Source of the DNA: Nanosynbacter sp. | GTDB taxonomy: Bacteria > Patescibacteriota > Saccharimonadia > Saccharimonadales > Saccharimonadaceae | Reading direction: 5' to 3' | DNA: 7,434 bases | Assembly (NCBI GenBank): GCA_015257635.1 | Contig: JABZJU010000020.1 | Location: 1 to 7,434, forward strand | Shown: positions 1 through 6,595 of the stretch, in pieces | Numbering within the stretch: the first letter of the stretch is position 1 | Layout: each line of letters starts with the position of its first letter | Notes under the pieces: generated by a model | What the model saw: only the letters and a program-made list of their open reading frames with translations | Told to the model about the DNA's origin: nothing | Databases searched by the model: none | Made by a program: the position numbers and the translations under genes

Positions 1-260
1 ACATTATGCTCAGCTCCCGCCGGCACAATAATCGCACTACCGTCAGAAACAGCATATTCATTGCCATCAATCAAAACCTTACCTTTACCAGACTCAAATC
101 TGAAAAACTGATCATTCTCCTCGTGAATCTCCGAACCAATTTCCTCGCCAACGGGCAGGCTCATCAACACCAATTGACAATGCTTCGCAGTATATAGAAC
201 TTGACGAAAATTATCATTTTCTAACGTAAGTTTTTCGATATTTCCACTAAAACCCTTCAT
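1..260 (-). CDS. Small single-domain cupin protein, C-terminus cut by the window edge
   Basis: The minus strand from the ATG at 260 stays open to the window edge, giving 86 complete codons starting MKGFSGNIEKLTLENDNF. Both cupin motifs are visible. Motif 1 is G42-SEI-H46-EEN-D50-Q51-F-F-R with G58, a variant in which the usual HxH is reduced to one His followed by Asp/Gln. Motif 2 is G74-SAIIV-P80-A-G82-AE-H85-N86. The protein resembles the compact mannose-6-phosphate-isomerase-like cupins of about 110-125 aa, so roughly 25-40 residues are probably missing; that length comes from family memory. The likely form is a cytosolic beta-barrel with one metal site (H46 and H85 among the ligands). Substrate and reaction cannot be inferred. 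The start is supported by AAGGGGG on the minus strand (about 265-271), with AAGG 7 nt from the ATG. It begins 17 nt after the thioredoxin stop, so it is probably the third gene of the same operon. Confidence 0.88.
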   Translation of the reverse strand, partial: MKGFSGNIEKLTLENDNFRQVLYTAKHCQLVLMSLPVGEEIGSEIHEENDQFFRFESGKGKVLIDGNEYAVSDGSAIIVPAGAEHN

Positions 261-277
261 AAATCCCCCTTCTATTT

Positions 278-607
278 TTATTTCGCAGCTTTTTCCAAAG
301 CGTCAATCAACGTCTGCTTCGGCTTCATGCCAATCATTTCAGCAACTTTCTCGCCGCCAACAAAAATCTTCATATTTGGAATTCCCTGCACGCGGTATTC
401 CATAGCCAATTGCGCATTTTCCTGACTCGCTTCAGTGTCAACCTTAACAATATCAAACTCTGTTTCTTCAGCAATTTGATGCAAAAGCGGAGCCATTGCG
501 CGACATGGCGGACACCACGGCGCCCAAAAATCAACTAGTATAGGACCGTCGCTTTTTAGCACCTTATCTTCGAATTCTTGCTTTGTTGTAATTTCATATA
601 GAGCCAT
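278..607 (-). CDS. trxA: Thioredoxin with a CPPC active site
   Basis: Starting at the ATG at 607 the protein is 109 aa (MALYEITTKQEFEDK...), matching the length of E. coli thioredoxin 1. The single thioredoxin fold shows buried Asp D26, active site W31-C32-P-P-C35, and the cis-proline loop G75-I76-P77. It is a cytosolic thiol-disulfide reductant that accepts electrons from thioredoxin reductase, which is not in this window. The active site is CPPC rather than the usual CGPC. The residue between the cysteines tunes redox potential in this family, so the partner range may be shifted (inference). There is no signal peptide or membrane anchor. The start codon overlaps the stop of the Fur-family gene by one base (TGATG), so translation is probably coupled. 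An upstream ATG at 628 would add seven residues, but it lies inside the neighbour and in front of the AGGAGG site. An ATG at 610 is possible but only 2 nt from that site. Confidence 0.95.
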   Translation of the reverse strand: MALYEITTKQEFEDKVLKSDGPILVDFWAPWCPPCRAMAPLLHQIAEETEFDIVKVDTEASQENAQLAMEYRVQGIPNMKIFVGGEKVAEMIGMKPKQTLIDALEKAAK

Positions 608-999
608 CATTTCCTCCTTTTCTGGCATTTTTTACAAACTCCCGTCACAACCAACGGGCCGTCAATATAACAATCGCTAATTTCATGCGCAATCTGCTTT
701 CTCATCTCATCGGCAATTTTAATATCCATCAGACCATCACAGTCACTACACACAAAATGATCGTGATCATCCTTACGAATATCATATCGCAAGCAACCCT
801 TTTTGGTCGATGGCGCCAAACCAATCATCCCGTCGCCACACAGGCGTTGAGTTATTCGATGCACCGTCGTGTCGCTGACTTCAGGATGAATGTTCCGCAA
901 TTCCTGAGCAATTTCCGCATTCGTCGCGTGATGTTTGCTCTTTAAAATCGCCATCACATCATTCGTGTGTTTTGTTGATCGCCTAACAATTTGCGTCAT
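607..999 (-). CDS. Fur-family metalloregulator, PerR-like
   Basis: This 130-aa protein has the family layout: an N-terminal winged helix (recognition helix around S42-DTTVHRITQRL) and a C-terminal metal-binding dimerisation domain. The structural zinc ligands are C84-x2-C87 and C122-x2-C125. From the B. subtilis PerR sequence as I remember it, its regulatory-metal ligands H37, D85, H91, H93 and D104 correspond to H24, D73, H79, H81 and D92 here, with matching spacing around the HxH-x2-C-x2-C core. The Asp at the D104 position is the residue that distinguishes peroxide-sensing PerR from iron-sensing Fur (Glu). I infer a metal-dependent repressor that may be inactivated by peroxide oxidation of its histidine ligands; Fur, Zur or Mur roles are not excluded. 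It is first in an operon with thioredoxin and cupin, and a perfect palindrome covers its promoter, which suggests autoregulation. There is no good Shine-Dalgarno (AGGA only 2 nt from the ATG), so the mRNA may be leaderless. The stop is TGA. Confidence 0.92.
   Translation of the reverse strand: MTQIVRRSTKHTNDVMAILKSKHHATNAEIAQELRNIHPEVSDTTVHRITQRLCGDGMIGLAPSTKKGCLRYDIRKDDHDHFVCSDCDGLMDIKIADEMRKQIAHEISDCYIDGPLVVTGVCKKCQKRRK
613..618 (-). promoter_or_regulatory. Shine-Dalgarno AGGAGG that fixes the thioredoxin start
   Basis: A full-consensus AGGAGG is read on the minus strand inside the 3' end of the Fur-family gene. It lies 5 nt before the ATG at 607, 2 nt before the ATG at 610 and downstream of the ATG at 628. 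It therefore favours 607, with 610 as the alternative, and excludes the longer form. It is consistent with reinitiation at the TGATG overlap. Confidence 0.85.
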
Positions 1000-1004
1000 G
1001 TTCC

Positions 1005-1025
1005 TATTGTAAAGTATTTACAATA
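1005..1025. promoter_or_regulatory. Perfect palindrome, probable operator of the Fur/PerR-like regulator
   Basis: The arms TATTGTAAA (1005-1013) and TTTACAATA (1017-1025) are exact reverse complements around a 3-bp GTA centre. The 21-bp element begins 6 bp upstream of the regulator's ATG and covers its -10 box and most of the spacer, a classic place for repression by blocking RNA polymerase. Its size and AT-rich symmetry resemble Fur-superfamily boxes (PerR, Fur, Zur), although the exact bases differ from the Bacillus PerR box. It lies about 60-80 bp upstream of the predicted exporter start site, so direct occlusion of that promoter is unlikely. Confidence 0.75.
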
Positions 1026-1034
1026 AATAAACAA
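1006..1034 (-). promoter_or_regulatory. Promoter of the Fur-thioredoxin-cupin operon
   Basis: On the minus strand the -35 is TTGTTT (1034-1029, 3/6 match), followed by a 17-bp spacer and the -10 TACAAT (1011-1006, 5/6). Six bases separate the -10 from the ATG at 999, placing the expected transcription start on or next to the start codon. The -10 lies entirely within the 21-bp palindrome. Confidence 0.6.
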
Positions 1035-1051
1035 GGCTTTTGCTCCACAAA

Positions 1052-1080
1052 TTGACTTATATCTATATATTCCATATAAT
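1052..1080 (+). promoter_or_regulatory. Near-consensus promoter of the ABC exporter
   Basis: TTGACT (1052-1057, 5/6) lies exactly 17 bp from a perfect TATAAT (1075-1080), the strongest housekeeping-type promoter in the window. The predicted start near 1087 gives a leader of about 110 nt before the TTG start at 1198. It is divergent from the regulator's promoter, with 17 bp between the two -35 boxes. Confidence 0.75.
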
Positions 1081-1091
1081 AATCAAAGTCT

Positions 1092-1139
1092 ATGAACTCC
1101 CACTGGCGAGTTCCTCTAATATACATTTTGAATAATTAA
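1092..1139 (+). other. Possible leader mini-ORF and hairpin upstream of the exporter
   Basis: Within the predicted exporter leader an ATG at 1092 opens a 15-codon frame, MNSHWRVPLIYILNN, ending TAA at 1137-1139. It starts about 5 nt after the predicted transcription start and has no Shine-Dalgarno. Its 5' part forms a 6-bp hairpin, GAACTC (1094-1099) with GAGTTC (1108-1113). A second, imperfect stem lies at 1144-1159 and an AT-rich one at 1165-1180. No U-run follows, so it is not a plain terminator or attenuator. A leader peptide or a structured 5' UTR is possible, and so is chance. Confidence 0.25.
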
Positions 1140-1185
1140 GGACGCTCAGTTTTCTGCGCAGTTTATAAATATTAATTTATTATCG

Positions 1186-1191
1186 AAAGGA
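1186..1191 (+). promoter_or_regulatory. Shine-Dalgarno AAAGGA deciding the TTG start of the exporter
   Basis: AAAGGA lies 6 nt before the TTG at 1198. The next in-frame ATG encodes residue 33, inside the first membrane helix, so it is a poor start. This supports TTG initiation at 1198. Confidence 0.75.
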
Positions 1192-1197
1192 ATTGAT

Positions 1198-2970
1198 TTG
1201 AAAAACAAACCGAACAGCAAAGAAATATTTCGTCTATTTTGGAAGACGTCAGAGCCGTACAAACACCGTCGAAACTTGGCAATATTTTTTGCAATGCTGA
1301 CTCTCGTGGTTACCATTTTTGTCGGCCCGCTCATAATTGCTCAGCTTCTTAGTATTATCCAACACAATCAACTGCACGACGCAAAAAATCTATGGACACT
1401 AATTGCTTTATATAGCGTCAGTGGATTATGGTCTAGCGTCATCGGCTGGCGATTAGTTTTATATCTCGCCTGGACATTCGAAACCGCCATGCAGCGAGAT
1501 TTGTACGCTCGATGCTTCAGCAAACTGACCAACCAAACATTATTCTTCCATTCAAATAAATTCGGCGGGTCGCTCGTTAGCCAAACAAATAAATTAGTCG
1601 GCGCGGTAGAAAGTTTTTGGGACACGATAATCTGGTCAGTTTTGCCGCTAGTTGTTTCGCTAGTCGGTTCAATAATCGTCTTATCGACCCTTCTCTGGCA
1701 ATACGCGTTATTCTTACTCATCTTCTCAATTGTTTTCAGCATCGTCGTTTATTACGGATCCAAGCCAATGGCGGAATTGACAAAAAAAGAAGCCAAATCC
1801 AGCAATAAATTGAACGGGCAATTAGCCGACGTAATTTCAAACGTTCTAGCGGTCAAGTCATCTGGCGCCGAAGCTACGGAACAGAAATTTTTCACAAAAA
1901 CCGTCAACTCTTGGCGAAATTCAAGCCTCGACGTAATGCGCGGATTCTTAAAAGTCAGCACTATATATTCGTCAATCAACATGGTTATTAAAATTGGAGC
2001 AATCGCCTTCGCAGTGTACGCAGCCCAGAATGATTTGGTGTCCGTGGCGTCCGTTTATCTTATTATCACCTACACTGGAAGTGTCGCGCATGAGTTGTGG
2101 AATATGAACGGAATTATGCGCAATTACAACCGAATTATCGGTAACGCAAATGATATGATAGAAATCTTACAAACGCCAACGACATTGATTGATAAAAGCA
2201 ATTCAAAGCTAAAAGTTACAAACGGCGAAATTTCTATGGATAAAGTAACTTTCACGCACGACGAGGGTCAAGGCGACACTCTATTCCACGACTTCTCCCT
2301 GGATATTAAACCAGGCGAAAAAATAGGTTTGGTCGGAGCGAGCGGTTCTGGAAAAACGACGCTCACCAAATTGCTATTACGCTTCGCTGATATTGACTCG
2401 GGAAAAATTACCATCGACGGACAAGATATTTCCGAAGTCACCCAAGCAAGCCTGCGCGCCAAAATCGCTTACGTACCGCAAGAACCATTACTATTCCACC
2501 GCTCCGTGCGCGAAAACATCGCTTACGGTCGACCTGATGCAACGGACGCGGAAATTGAAGAAGCCGCCAAAAAAGCTGGCGCTTACGATTTTATCGTTGG
2601 ACTTAAAGACGGTTTTGACACAATGGTTGGCGAGCGCGGAACTAAATTATCTGGCGGACAGCGACAACGAGTTGCAATTGCTAGGGCAATCCTGAAAGAT
2701 GCGCCAATGCTAGTCCTCGACGAGGCGACTTCAGCACTAGATTCTGAGTCGGAAGCGTTGATCCAAAAATCTCTGGAAACGTTGATGGAGAATCGAACCT
2801 CAATTGTCATTGCCCATCGCTTATCTACAATTGCCAAGTTGGACCGTATAATTGTTTTGAAGGATGGAAAAATTGTCGAGGACGGATCGCATGATGAGCT
2901 CATCAATAAAAAACGCGGTGTTTACACAAAATTATGGGCGCGGCAATCTGGCGGATTTATTGAAGAATAG
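1198..2970 (+). CDS. ABC exporter half-transporter, fused permease and ATPase (MsbA/ABCB-like)
   Basis: This 590-aa protein has about six membrane helices, roughly at residues 25-50, 65-90, 144-165, 167-187, 252-276 and 280-300. A complete ABC ATPase follows from about residue 345: Walker A G380-ASGSGK386-T387, Q-loop Q428, signature L484-SGGQ488, Walker B MLVLD508-E509, D-loop SALD 512-515 and switch H540. All catalytic residues are present, so it should be active. Full-length fused half-transporters of this type normally work as homodimers, or as heterodimers with a second half, exporting lipids, drugs or peptides from the inner leaflet outward. No partner gene or peptidase domain is present and the substrate is unknown. 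Initiation is at TTG with AAAGGA 6 nt upstream. It has its own strong promoter, divergent from the regulator. I see no terminator after the stop, so read-through into the DedA gene 37 bp on is possible. Confidence 0.95.
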   Translation: MKNKPNSKEIFRLFWKTSEPYKHRRNLAIFFAMLTLVVTIFVGPLIIAQLLSIIQHNQLHDAKNLWTLIALYSVSGLWSSVIGWRLVLYLAWTFETAMQRDLYARCFSKLTNQTLFFHSNKFGGSLVSQTNKLVGAVESFWDTIIWSVLPLVVSLVGSIIVLSTLLWQYALFLLIFSIVFSIVVYYGSKPMAELTKKEAKSSNKLNGQLADVISNVLAVKSSGAEATEQKFFTKTVNSWRNSSLDVMRGFLKVSTIYSSINMVIKIGAIAFAVYAAQNDLVSVASVYLIITYTGSVAHELWNMNGIMRNYNRIIGNANDMIEILQTPTTLIDKSNSKLKVTNGEISMDKVTFTHDEGQGDTLFHDFSLDIKPGEKIGLVGASGSGKTTLTKLLLRFADIDSGKITIDGQDISEVTQASLRAKIAYVPQEPLLFHRSVRENIAYGRPDATDAEIEEAAKKAGAYDFIVGLKDGFDTMVGERGTKLSGGQRQRVAIARAILKDAPMLVLDEATSALDSESEALIQKSLETLMENRTSIVIAHRLSTIAKLDRIIVLKDGKIVEDGSHDELINKKRGVYTKLWARQSGGFIEE

Positions 2971-2992
2971 CTCAATCTGCATACGCTAATTA

Positions 2993-3001
2993 TGTTATAA
3001 T
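2993..3001 (+). promoter_or_regulatory. Extended -10 promoter of the DedA gene
   Basis: TGT followed by TATAAT (2996-3001) matches the extended -10 form TGnTATAAT. The expected -35 position (2973-2978, CAATCT) is poor, which extended -10 promoters tolerate. Six bases separate the -10 from the ATG at 3008, so the transcript would start at or beside the start codon. Confidence 0.6.
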
Positions 3002-3007
3002 TAAGAT

Positions 3008-3658
3008 ATGGAATCTTTTATTCACTTGATAACTAGCTTTGGCGTATTGGCAATTTTATTAGTGATTTTCGCAGAATCTGGCCTACTAATCGGCTTCGTC
3101 TTACCTGGCGACAGTCTACTTTTCACCGCTGGATATATGGTTCAGCAAAACATTCTACACATTGACATTCACATTTTTGCACTTTTGGTTTTTGCGGCGG
3201 CAGTACTAGGCGACAGCGTTGGTTATAGTTTTGGCCATAAAGTTGGACGCAAGTTGTTTGAAAAAGAAAATTCCCGATTCTTCAAGAAAAAATATTTGGA
3301 GCAAACAGAAAAGTTTTACGACAAGCACGGCTCAGCGACAATCGTCCTGGCTCGATTTGTGCCAATTGTAAGAACCTTCGCCCCAATCGTTGCCGGCGCT
3401 AGTAAAATGCACTATAAAACGTTCTTAACTTTCAATCTTATCGGTGGATTTCTTTGGTCGTCAGCATTCGTTTATCTAGGCTTCTATGCTGGCGAGTTTT
3501 TGACCAAAGCAGGCGTAAATATTGAAGTTGCAGCAATCCTCATTATTTTCTTGTCTGTCTCACCAATGGTTATTCATGCTTTGAAGCAGCCAAATACTCG
3601 CGCCTTGTTAAGAAAACAATTGTCAGTTCTCCTCTCGAAAACCAAGCGTAAAAAATAA
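3008..3658 (+). CDS. DedA / SNARE-associated (VTT) family membrane protein
   Basis: This 216-aa integral membrane protein has the DedA hallmarks. There is an N-terminal amphipathic re-entrant region with E23-S-G25 and the P-G-D-S-L stretch around residue 33. G68-D69 with VGYSFG follows, and then the family signature A115-R116-F-V-P-I-V-R122-T-F-A-P126 with AG just after. Hydrophobic helices run at about 135-162 and 172-192, and the C-terminus is basic (ending KTKRKK). The length is normal for the family. DedA proteins are undecaprenyl-phosphate or phospholipid transporters/flippases in the cytoplasmic membrane and support envelope integrity; which lipid applies here is not visible. No Shine-Dalgarno is present, and the ATG follows an extended -10 box by 6 bp, suggesting a leaderless mRNA. 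The gene ends 2 bp from the convergent uvrA stop. Confidence 0.93.
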   Translation: MESFIHLITSFGVLAILLVIFAESGLLIGFVLPGDSLLFTAGYMVQQNILHIDIHIFALLVFAAAVLGDSVGYSFGHKVGRKLFEKENSRFFKKKYLEQTEKFYDKHGSATIVLARFVPIVRTFAPIVAGASKMHYKTFLTFNLIGGFLWSSAFVYLGFYAGEFLTKAGVNIEVAAILIIFLSVSPMVIHALKQPNTRALLRKQLSVLLSKTKRKK

Positions 3659-3660
3659 TC

Positions 3661-6474
3661 TTAAAGCATCTTTTTCAGATATTTGCCAGTGAACGAATTT
3701 GGCACTTTGGCGATATCTTCAGGCGTACCGCAAGCCACAACCGTACCGCCACCAATTCCGCCCTCTGGACCCATATCAATTATCCAGTCAGCCGACTTTA
3801 TGACATCCAAATTATGTTCAATAATAATCATACTATTGCCACCTTCAACCAATTGCTGTAAAATCCCCAACAGTCGCTTTACGTCAGCAGAATGAAGCCC
3901 AGTGGTCGGCTCGTCCAGAATGTACATAGTTTTTCCAGTGGAACGCTTGGAGAGTTCCGTTGCCAATTTAATTCGCTGCGCCTCACCGCCTGAAAAAGTA
4001 GTTGCTGGCTGACCAAGTTTAATATAGCCAAGCCCAACCTCAACCAACGTCTGAAGTTTACGCGCAATATTCGGCACGCTATCAAAAAACTCCGCCGCTT
4101 GATCAATTGTCATATCCAGAACATCAGCAATCGTCTTGTCCTTATACTTAATTTCCAGAGCCTCGCGATTATAACGCTTGCCGTGACATTCGTCACATTG
4201 AACGTAAACATCCGGCAAAAAGTGCATTTCAATTTTTATTACACCATCACCCTGACAATTTTCACAGCGACCGCCCTTAACATTAAAGCTAAAGCGCCCA
4301 GATTTATAACCTCTAACGTTAGCCTCGGGCGTGCTAGCAAAAAGCTCGCGAATCGGCGTAAAAATCCCAGTATATGTTGCTGGATTAGAGCGCGGCGTTC
4401 GACCAATTGGCGACTGATCTATGACAATCGTCTTATCAAGCAAATTCACACCTTCTATAGAGTCGTGCAACCCTGGCGCTGTCGTTGCGCGATTAAGTTC
4501 CGCCGCTAGTTCCCGCGCCACAATGTCATTCACAAGCGTCGACTTTCCGCTACCAGAAACACCAGACACTACAGTCATCAACCCCAAAGGAAACTCCACA
4601 TCAATGTTCTTAAGATTATTTTCGCGAGCGCCACGAACAATCAACTTTCTATCTTTCACGACTTTGCGACGCTTTTTCGGAACGGCAATTTTTTCCGCCC
4701 CAGATAAATAGCGACCCGTTATACTATTCTCATTTTTCGCAACAATTTCAGGCGTCCCCATTGCCACTACTTGACCGCCATTCACACCAGCTCCCGGTCC
4801 CATATCAACCAGAAAATCACTCTGACGAATCGTGTCCTCGTCATGCTCAACCACCAGCACAGAATTGCCCAAATCACGAAGGCGCTTCAACATATCAATC
4901 AGCTTGTCGTTGTCGCGCTGATGAAGTCCAATTGACGGTTCGTCCAGCACATAAAGCACGCCCTGAAGTCCAGCGCCAATTTGCGTCGCCAAGCGAATTC
5001 GCTGCGCCTCGCCACCACTAAGCGTGTTAGCCGCTCGACTTAGTTCCAAATAGTTCAGCCCAACATTACTCATAAACGCCAAACGAGATTTGATTTCCTT
5101 CACAATCAAGCGAGCAATCGTCATTTCTTGCTCAGTCAATTGAAGCTTATTGTCAAACAAATCCAACGCGTCATCGACACTCAAATCGCACACGTCAACG
5201 ATATTCAATTCATGAACCGTCACCGCCAAAACCACAGGTTTCAGGCGCGCACCTTTACAAGCATAGCAATCCCTCTCGCGCATAAATCGCTCAATATCTC
5301 GCCGCATAAAATCGCTATCAGTTTCTTTCCAGCGTCGCTCCAGATTAGGAATAACGCCCTCGTAAGTCGTATCATAATGTCGACCGCCACCCAAATCAAC
5401 GCGATATTTTTGGTCGCCAGTTCCGTATAATATTTTATGTTTAGCATCATCAGAAAGCTTGCCTACGGGAACTTTCAAGCTAAATCCGTGAGCTTCAGCA
5501 ACAGACGCCAATCGCTTCATATTCCAAGCGTCAGAATTCATTCGATTATACGGTCGAATTGCGCCTTCGGAAATTGTCAAATTGTTATTAAAGACCAATT
5601 CTGGATCAACCTCCAGCCTCGACCCCAAGCCCGTACACACAGGACAAGCTCCTTGCGGCGCGTTAAAACTAAACAGTCGTGGCTCCAGCTCTGGAATATC
5701 GACATCAGGATGATCAACACAAGCGTATCTCTGCGAAAACGTCTTCACTTCGTCGCTATCCGCGTCCAAAACCTCGATAACTCCCTGACCTAAGTCCAGT
5801 GCCTGCTCGACACTCTGACTTAGCCGGGATCGCATTTCCGCCGTCAACGCCAACCTATCAACCACCAGCTCGATGTTATGCTTGTAACTTTTTTGCAGCT
5901 CTGGAAATTCATCCAGCGCGTACACCACGCCGTCCACGCGAACCCTGGCATAACCAAGTCGCTGATATTGCTCCGGAATATGCGCAAACTCACCTTTTTT
6001 ATTCTTAACAATTGGCGCCAATAGCAGAATTCGCTTATCAACAAATTGTCGCAAAATCTCGTCAATAATCACCTCAGTCGTGCGACGTGTCACTTCATTG
6101 CCACAAATCGGACAATGCGGCACGCCAATTCGCGCAAACAAAAGCCTCAGATAATCATAAATTTCTGTCACCGTAGCCACGGTCGAACGCGGATTGCGAC
6201 TGGTCGACTTCTGGTCAATTGAAATCGCTGGGCTAAGCCCTTCAATCGAATCAACATCAGGCTTATCCATCGTACCCAAGAATTGTCGTGCATAGGAATT
6301 GAGACTCTCCATATAACGACGCTGACCTTCAGCGTAAATCGTATCAAATGCCAGGCTGGATTTCCCAGACCCACTAAGTCCAGTAATCACCACCAGCTGA
6401 TCTCGCGGAATCTCAATATCTACATTTTTCAGATTGTGCTCACGAGCACCTTTAACACGAATTACCTCTGTCAT
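3661..6474 (-). CDS. uvrA: UvrA, damage-recognition ATPase of nucleotide excision repair
   Basis: This 937-aa protein is full length for the family (E. coli UvrA is about 940). It has two ABC ATPase halves. The first has Walker A G32-LSGSGK38-S39, signature L485-SGGE489 and Walker B D511-E512. The second has Walker A G638-VSGSGK644-S645, signature F827-SGGE831 and Walker B D854-E855. Zinc-binding Cys pairs are at C121/C124, C277/C280, C403/C406 and C737/C740 with C760/C763; the last set is the zinc finger needed for damage-specific DNA binding. UvrA dimers scan DNA and load UvrB, after which UvrC incises; neither partner gene is here. The ATG at 6474 gives the conserved N-terminus (V-I-R-V-K-G-A-R-E-H-N-L-K-N). 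There is no Shine-Dalgarno, and TATAAT lies 9 nt upstream, so the leader is very short or absent. I see no SOS (LexA-type) box in the upstream gap, but CPR operators are poorly known. Confidence 0.98.
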   Translation of the reverse strand: MTEVIRVKGAREHNLKNVDIEIPRDQLVVITGLSGSGKSSLAFDTIYAEGQRRYMESLNSYARQFLGTMDKPDVDSIEGLSPAISIDQKSTSRNPRSTVATVTEIYDYLRLLFARIGVPHCPICGNEVTRRTTEVIIDEILRQFVDKRILLLAPIVKNKKGEFAHIPEQYQRLGYARVRVDGVVYALDEFPELQKSYKHNIELVVDRLALTAEMRSRLSQSVEQALDLGQGVIEVLDADSDEVKTFSQRYACVDHPDVDIPELEPRLFSFNAPQGACPVCTGLGSRLEVDPELVFNNNLTISEGAIRPYNRMNSDAWNMKRLASVAEAHGFSLKVPVGKLSDDAKHKILYGTGDQKYRVDLGGGRHYDTTYEGVIPNLERRWKETDSDFMRRDIERFMRERDCYACKGARLKPVVLAVTVHELNIVDVCDLSVDDALDLFDNKLQLTEQEMTIARLIVKEIKSRLAFMSNVGLNYLELSRAANTLSGGEAQRIRLATQIGAGLQGVLYVLDEPSIGLHQRDNDKLIDMLKRLRDLGNSVLVVEHDEDTIRQSDFLVDMGPGAGVNGGQVVAMGTPEIVAKNENSITGRYLSGAEKIAVPKKRRKVVKDRKLIVRGARENNLKNIDVEFPLGLMTVVSGVSGSGKSTLVNDIVARELAAELNRATTAPGLHDSIEGVNLLDKTIVIDQSPIGRTPRSNPATYTGIFTPIRELFASTPEANVRGYKSGRFSFNVKGGRCENCQGDGVIKIEMHFLPDVYVQCDECHGKRYNREALEIKYKDKTIADVLDMTIDQAAEFFDSVPNIARKLQTLVEVGLGYIKLGQPATTFSGGEAQRIKLATELSKRSTGKTMYILDEPTTGLHSADVKRLLGILQQLVEGGNSMIIIEHNLDVIKSADWIIDMGPEGGIGGGTVVACGTPEDIAKVPNSFTGKYLKKML

Positions 6475-6483
6475 AACCGCTAT

Positions 6484-6512
6484 ATTATACAGGTTTTTAA
6501 CTATTTTTTCCA
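6484..6512 (-). promoter_or_regulatory. uvrA promoter
   Basis: On the minus strand a perfect -10 TATAAT (6489-6484) lies 17 bp from TGGAAA (6512-6507, 4/6 match to the -35). Nine bases separate the -10 from the ATG at 6474, predicting a 5' UTR of only about 2-3 nt. Confidence 0.55.
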
Positions 6513-6559
6513 GTCCAAATATCGACGCAAATCAGAGTTAAAACACATTACGCTTATGA

Positions 6560-6588
6560 TTGCAAGTCAATATCTTATTTGCTACAGT
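6560..6588 (+). promoter_or_regulatory. Promoter of the 128-aa membrane protein gene
   Basis: TTGCAA (6560-6565, 4/6 match to the -35) lies 17 bp from TACAGT (6583-6588, 4/6 match to the -10). Seven bases separate the -10 from the ATG at 6596, again predicting a leaderless transcript. The match is weaker than the other promoters, and its position in the series adds support. Confidence 0.4.
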
Positions 6589-6595
6589 TAGATCT

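Noticed and set aside
6..197. Plus-strand 63-codon ORF opposite the cupin gene
   Set aside because: It is a shadow frame. The opposite strand encodes a clear cupin with both family motifs, and this frame shows no recognisable domain or Shine-Dalgarno.
605..628. Longer thioredoxin start at the ATG at 628 (MPEKEEM...)
   Set aside because: It lies well inside the upstream gene and before the AGGAGG site, which points to the ATG at 607. The 109-aa form matches the family length.
1141..1180. Leader stems at 1144-1159 and 1165-1180 as a transcription attenuator
   Set aside because: The first stem has a mismatch, the second is AT-only, and neither is followed by a U-run.
3683..6374. Many plus- and minus-strand ORFs of 60-136 codons within uvrA
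   Set aside because: All lie inside the strongly conserved UvrA frame, with low-complexity or basic translations and no domain signal.
6560..6595. TTG start at 6560 extending the small membrane protein by 12 residues
   Set aside because: It has no Shine-Dalgarno, and the extension would overlap the likely -35 and -10. The ATG at 6596 lies 7 bp after the -10, as at the other genes here.
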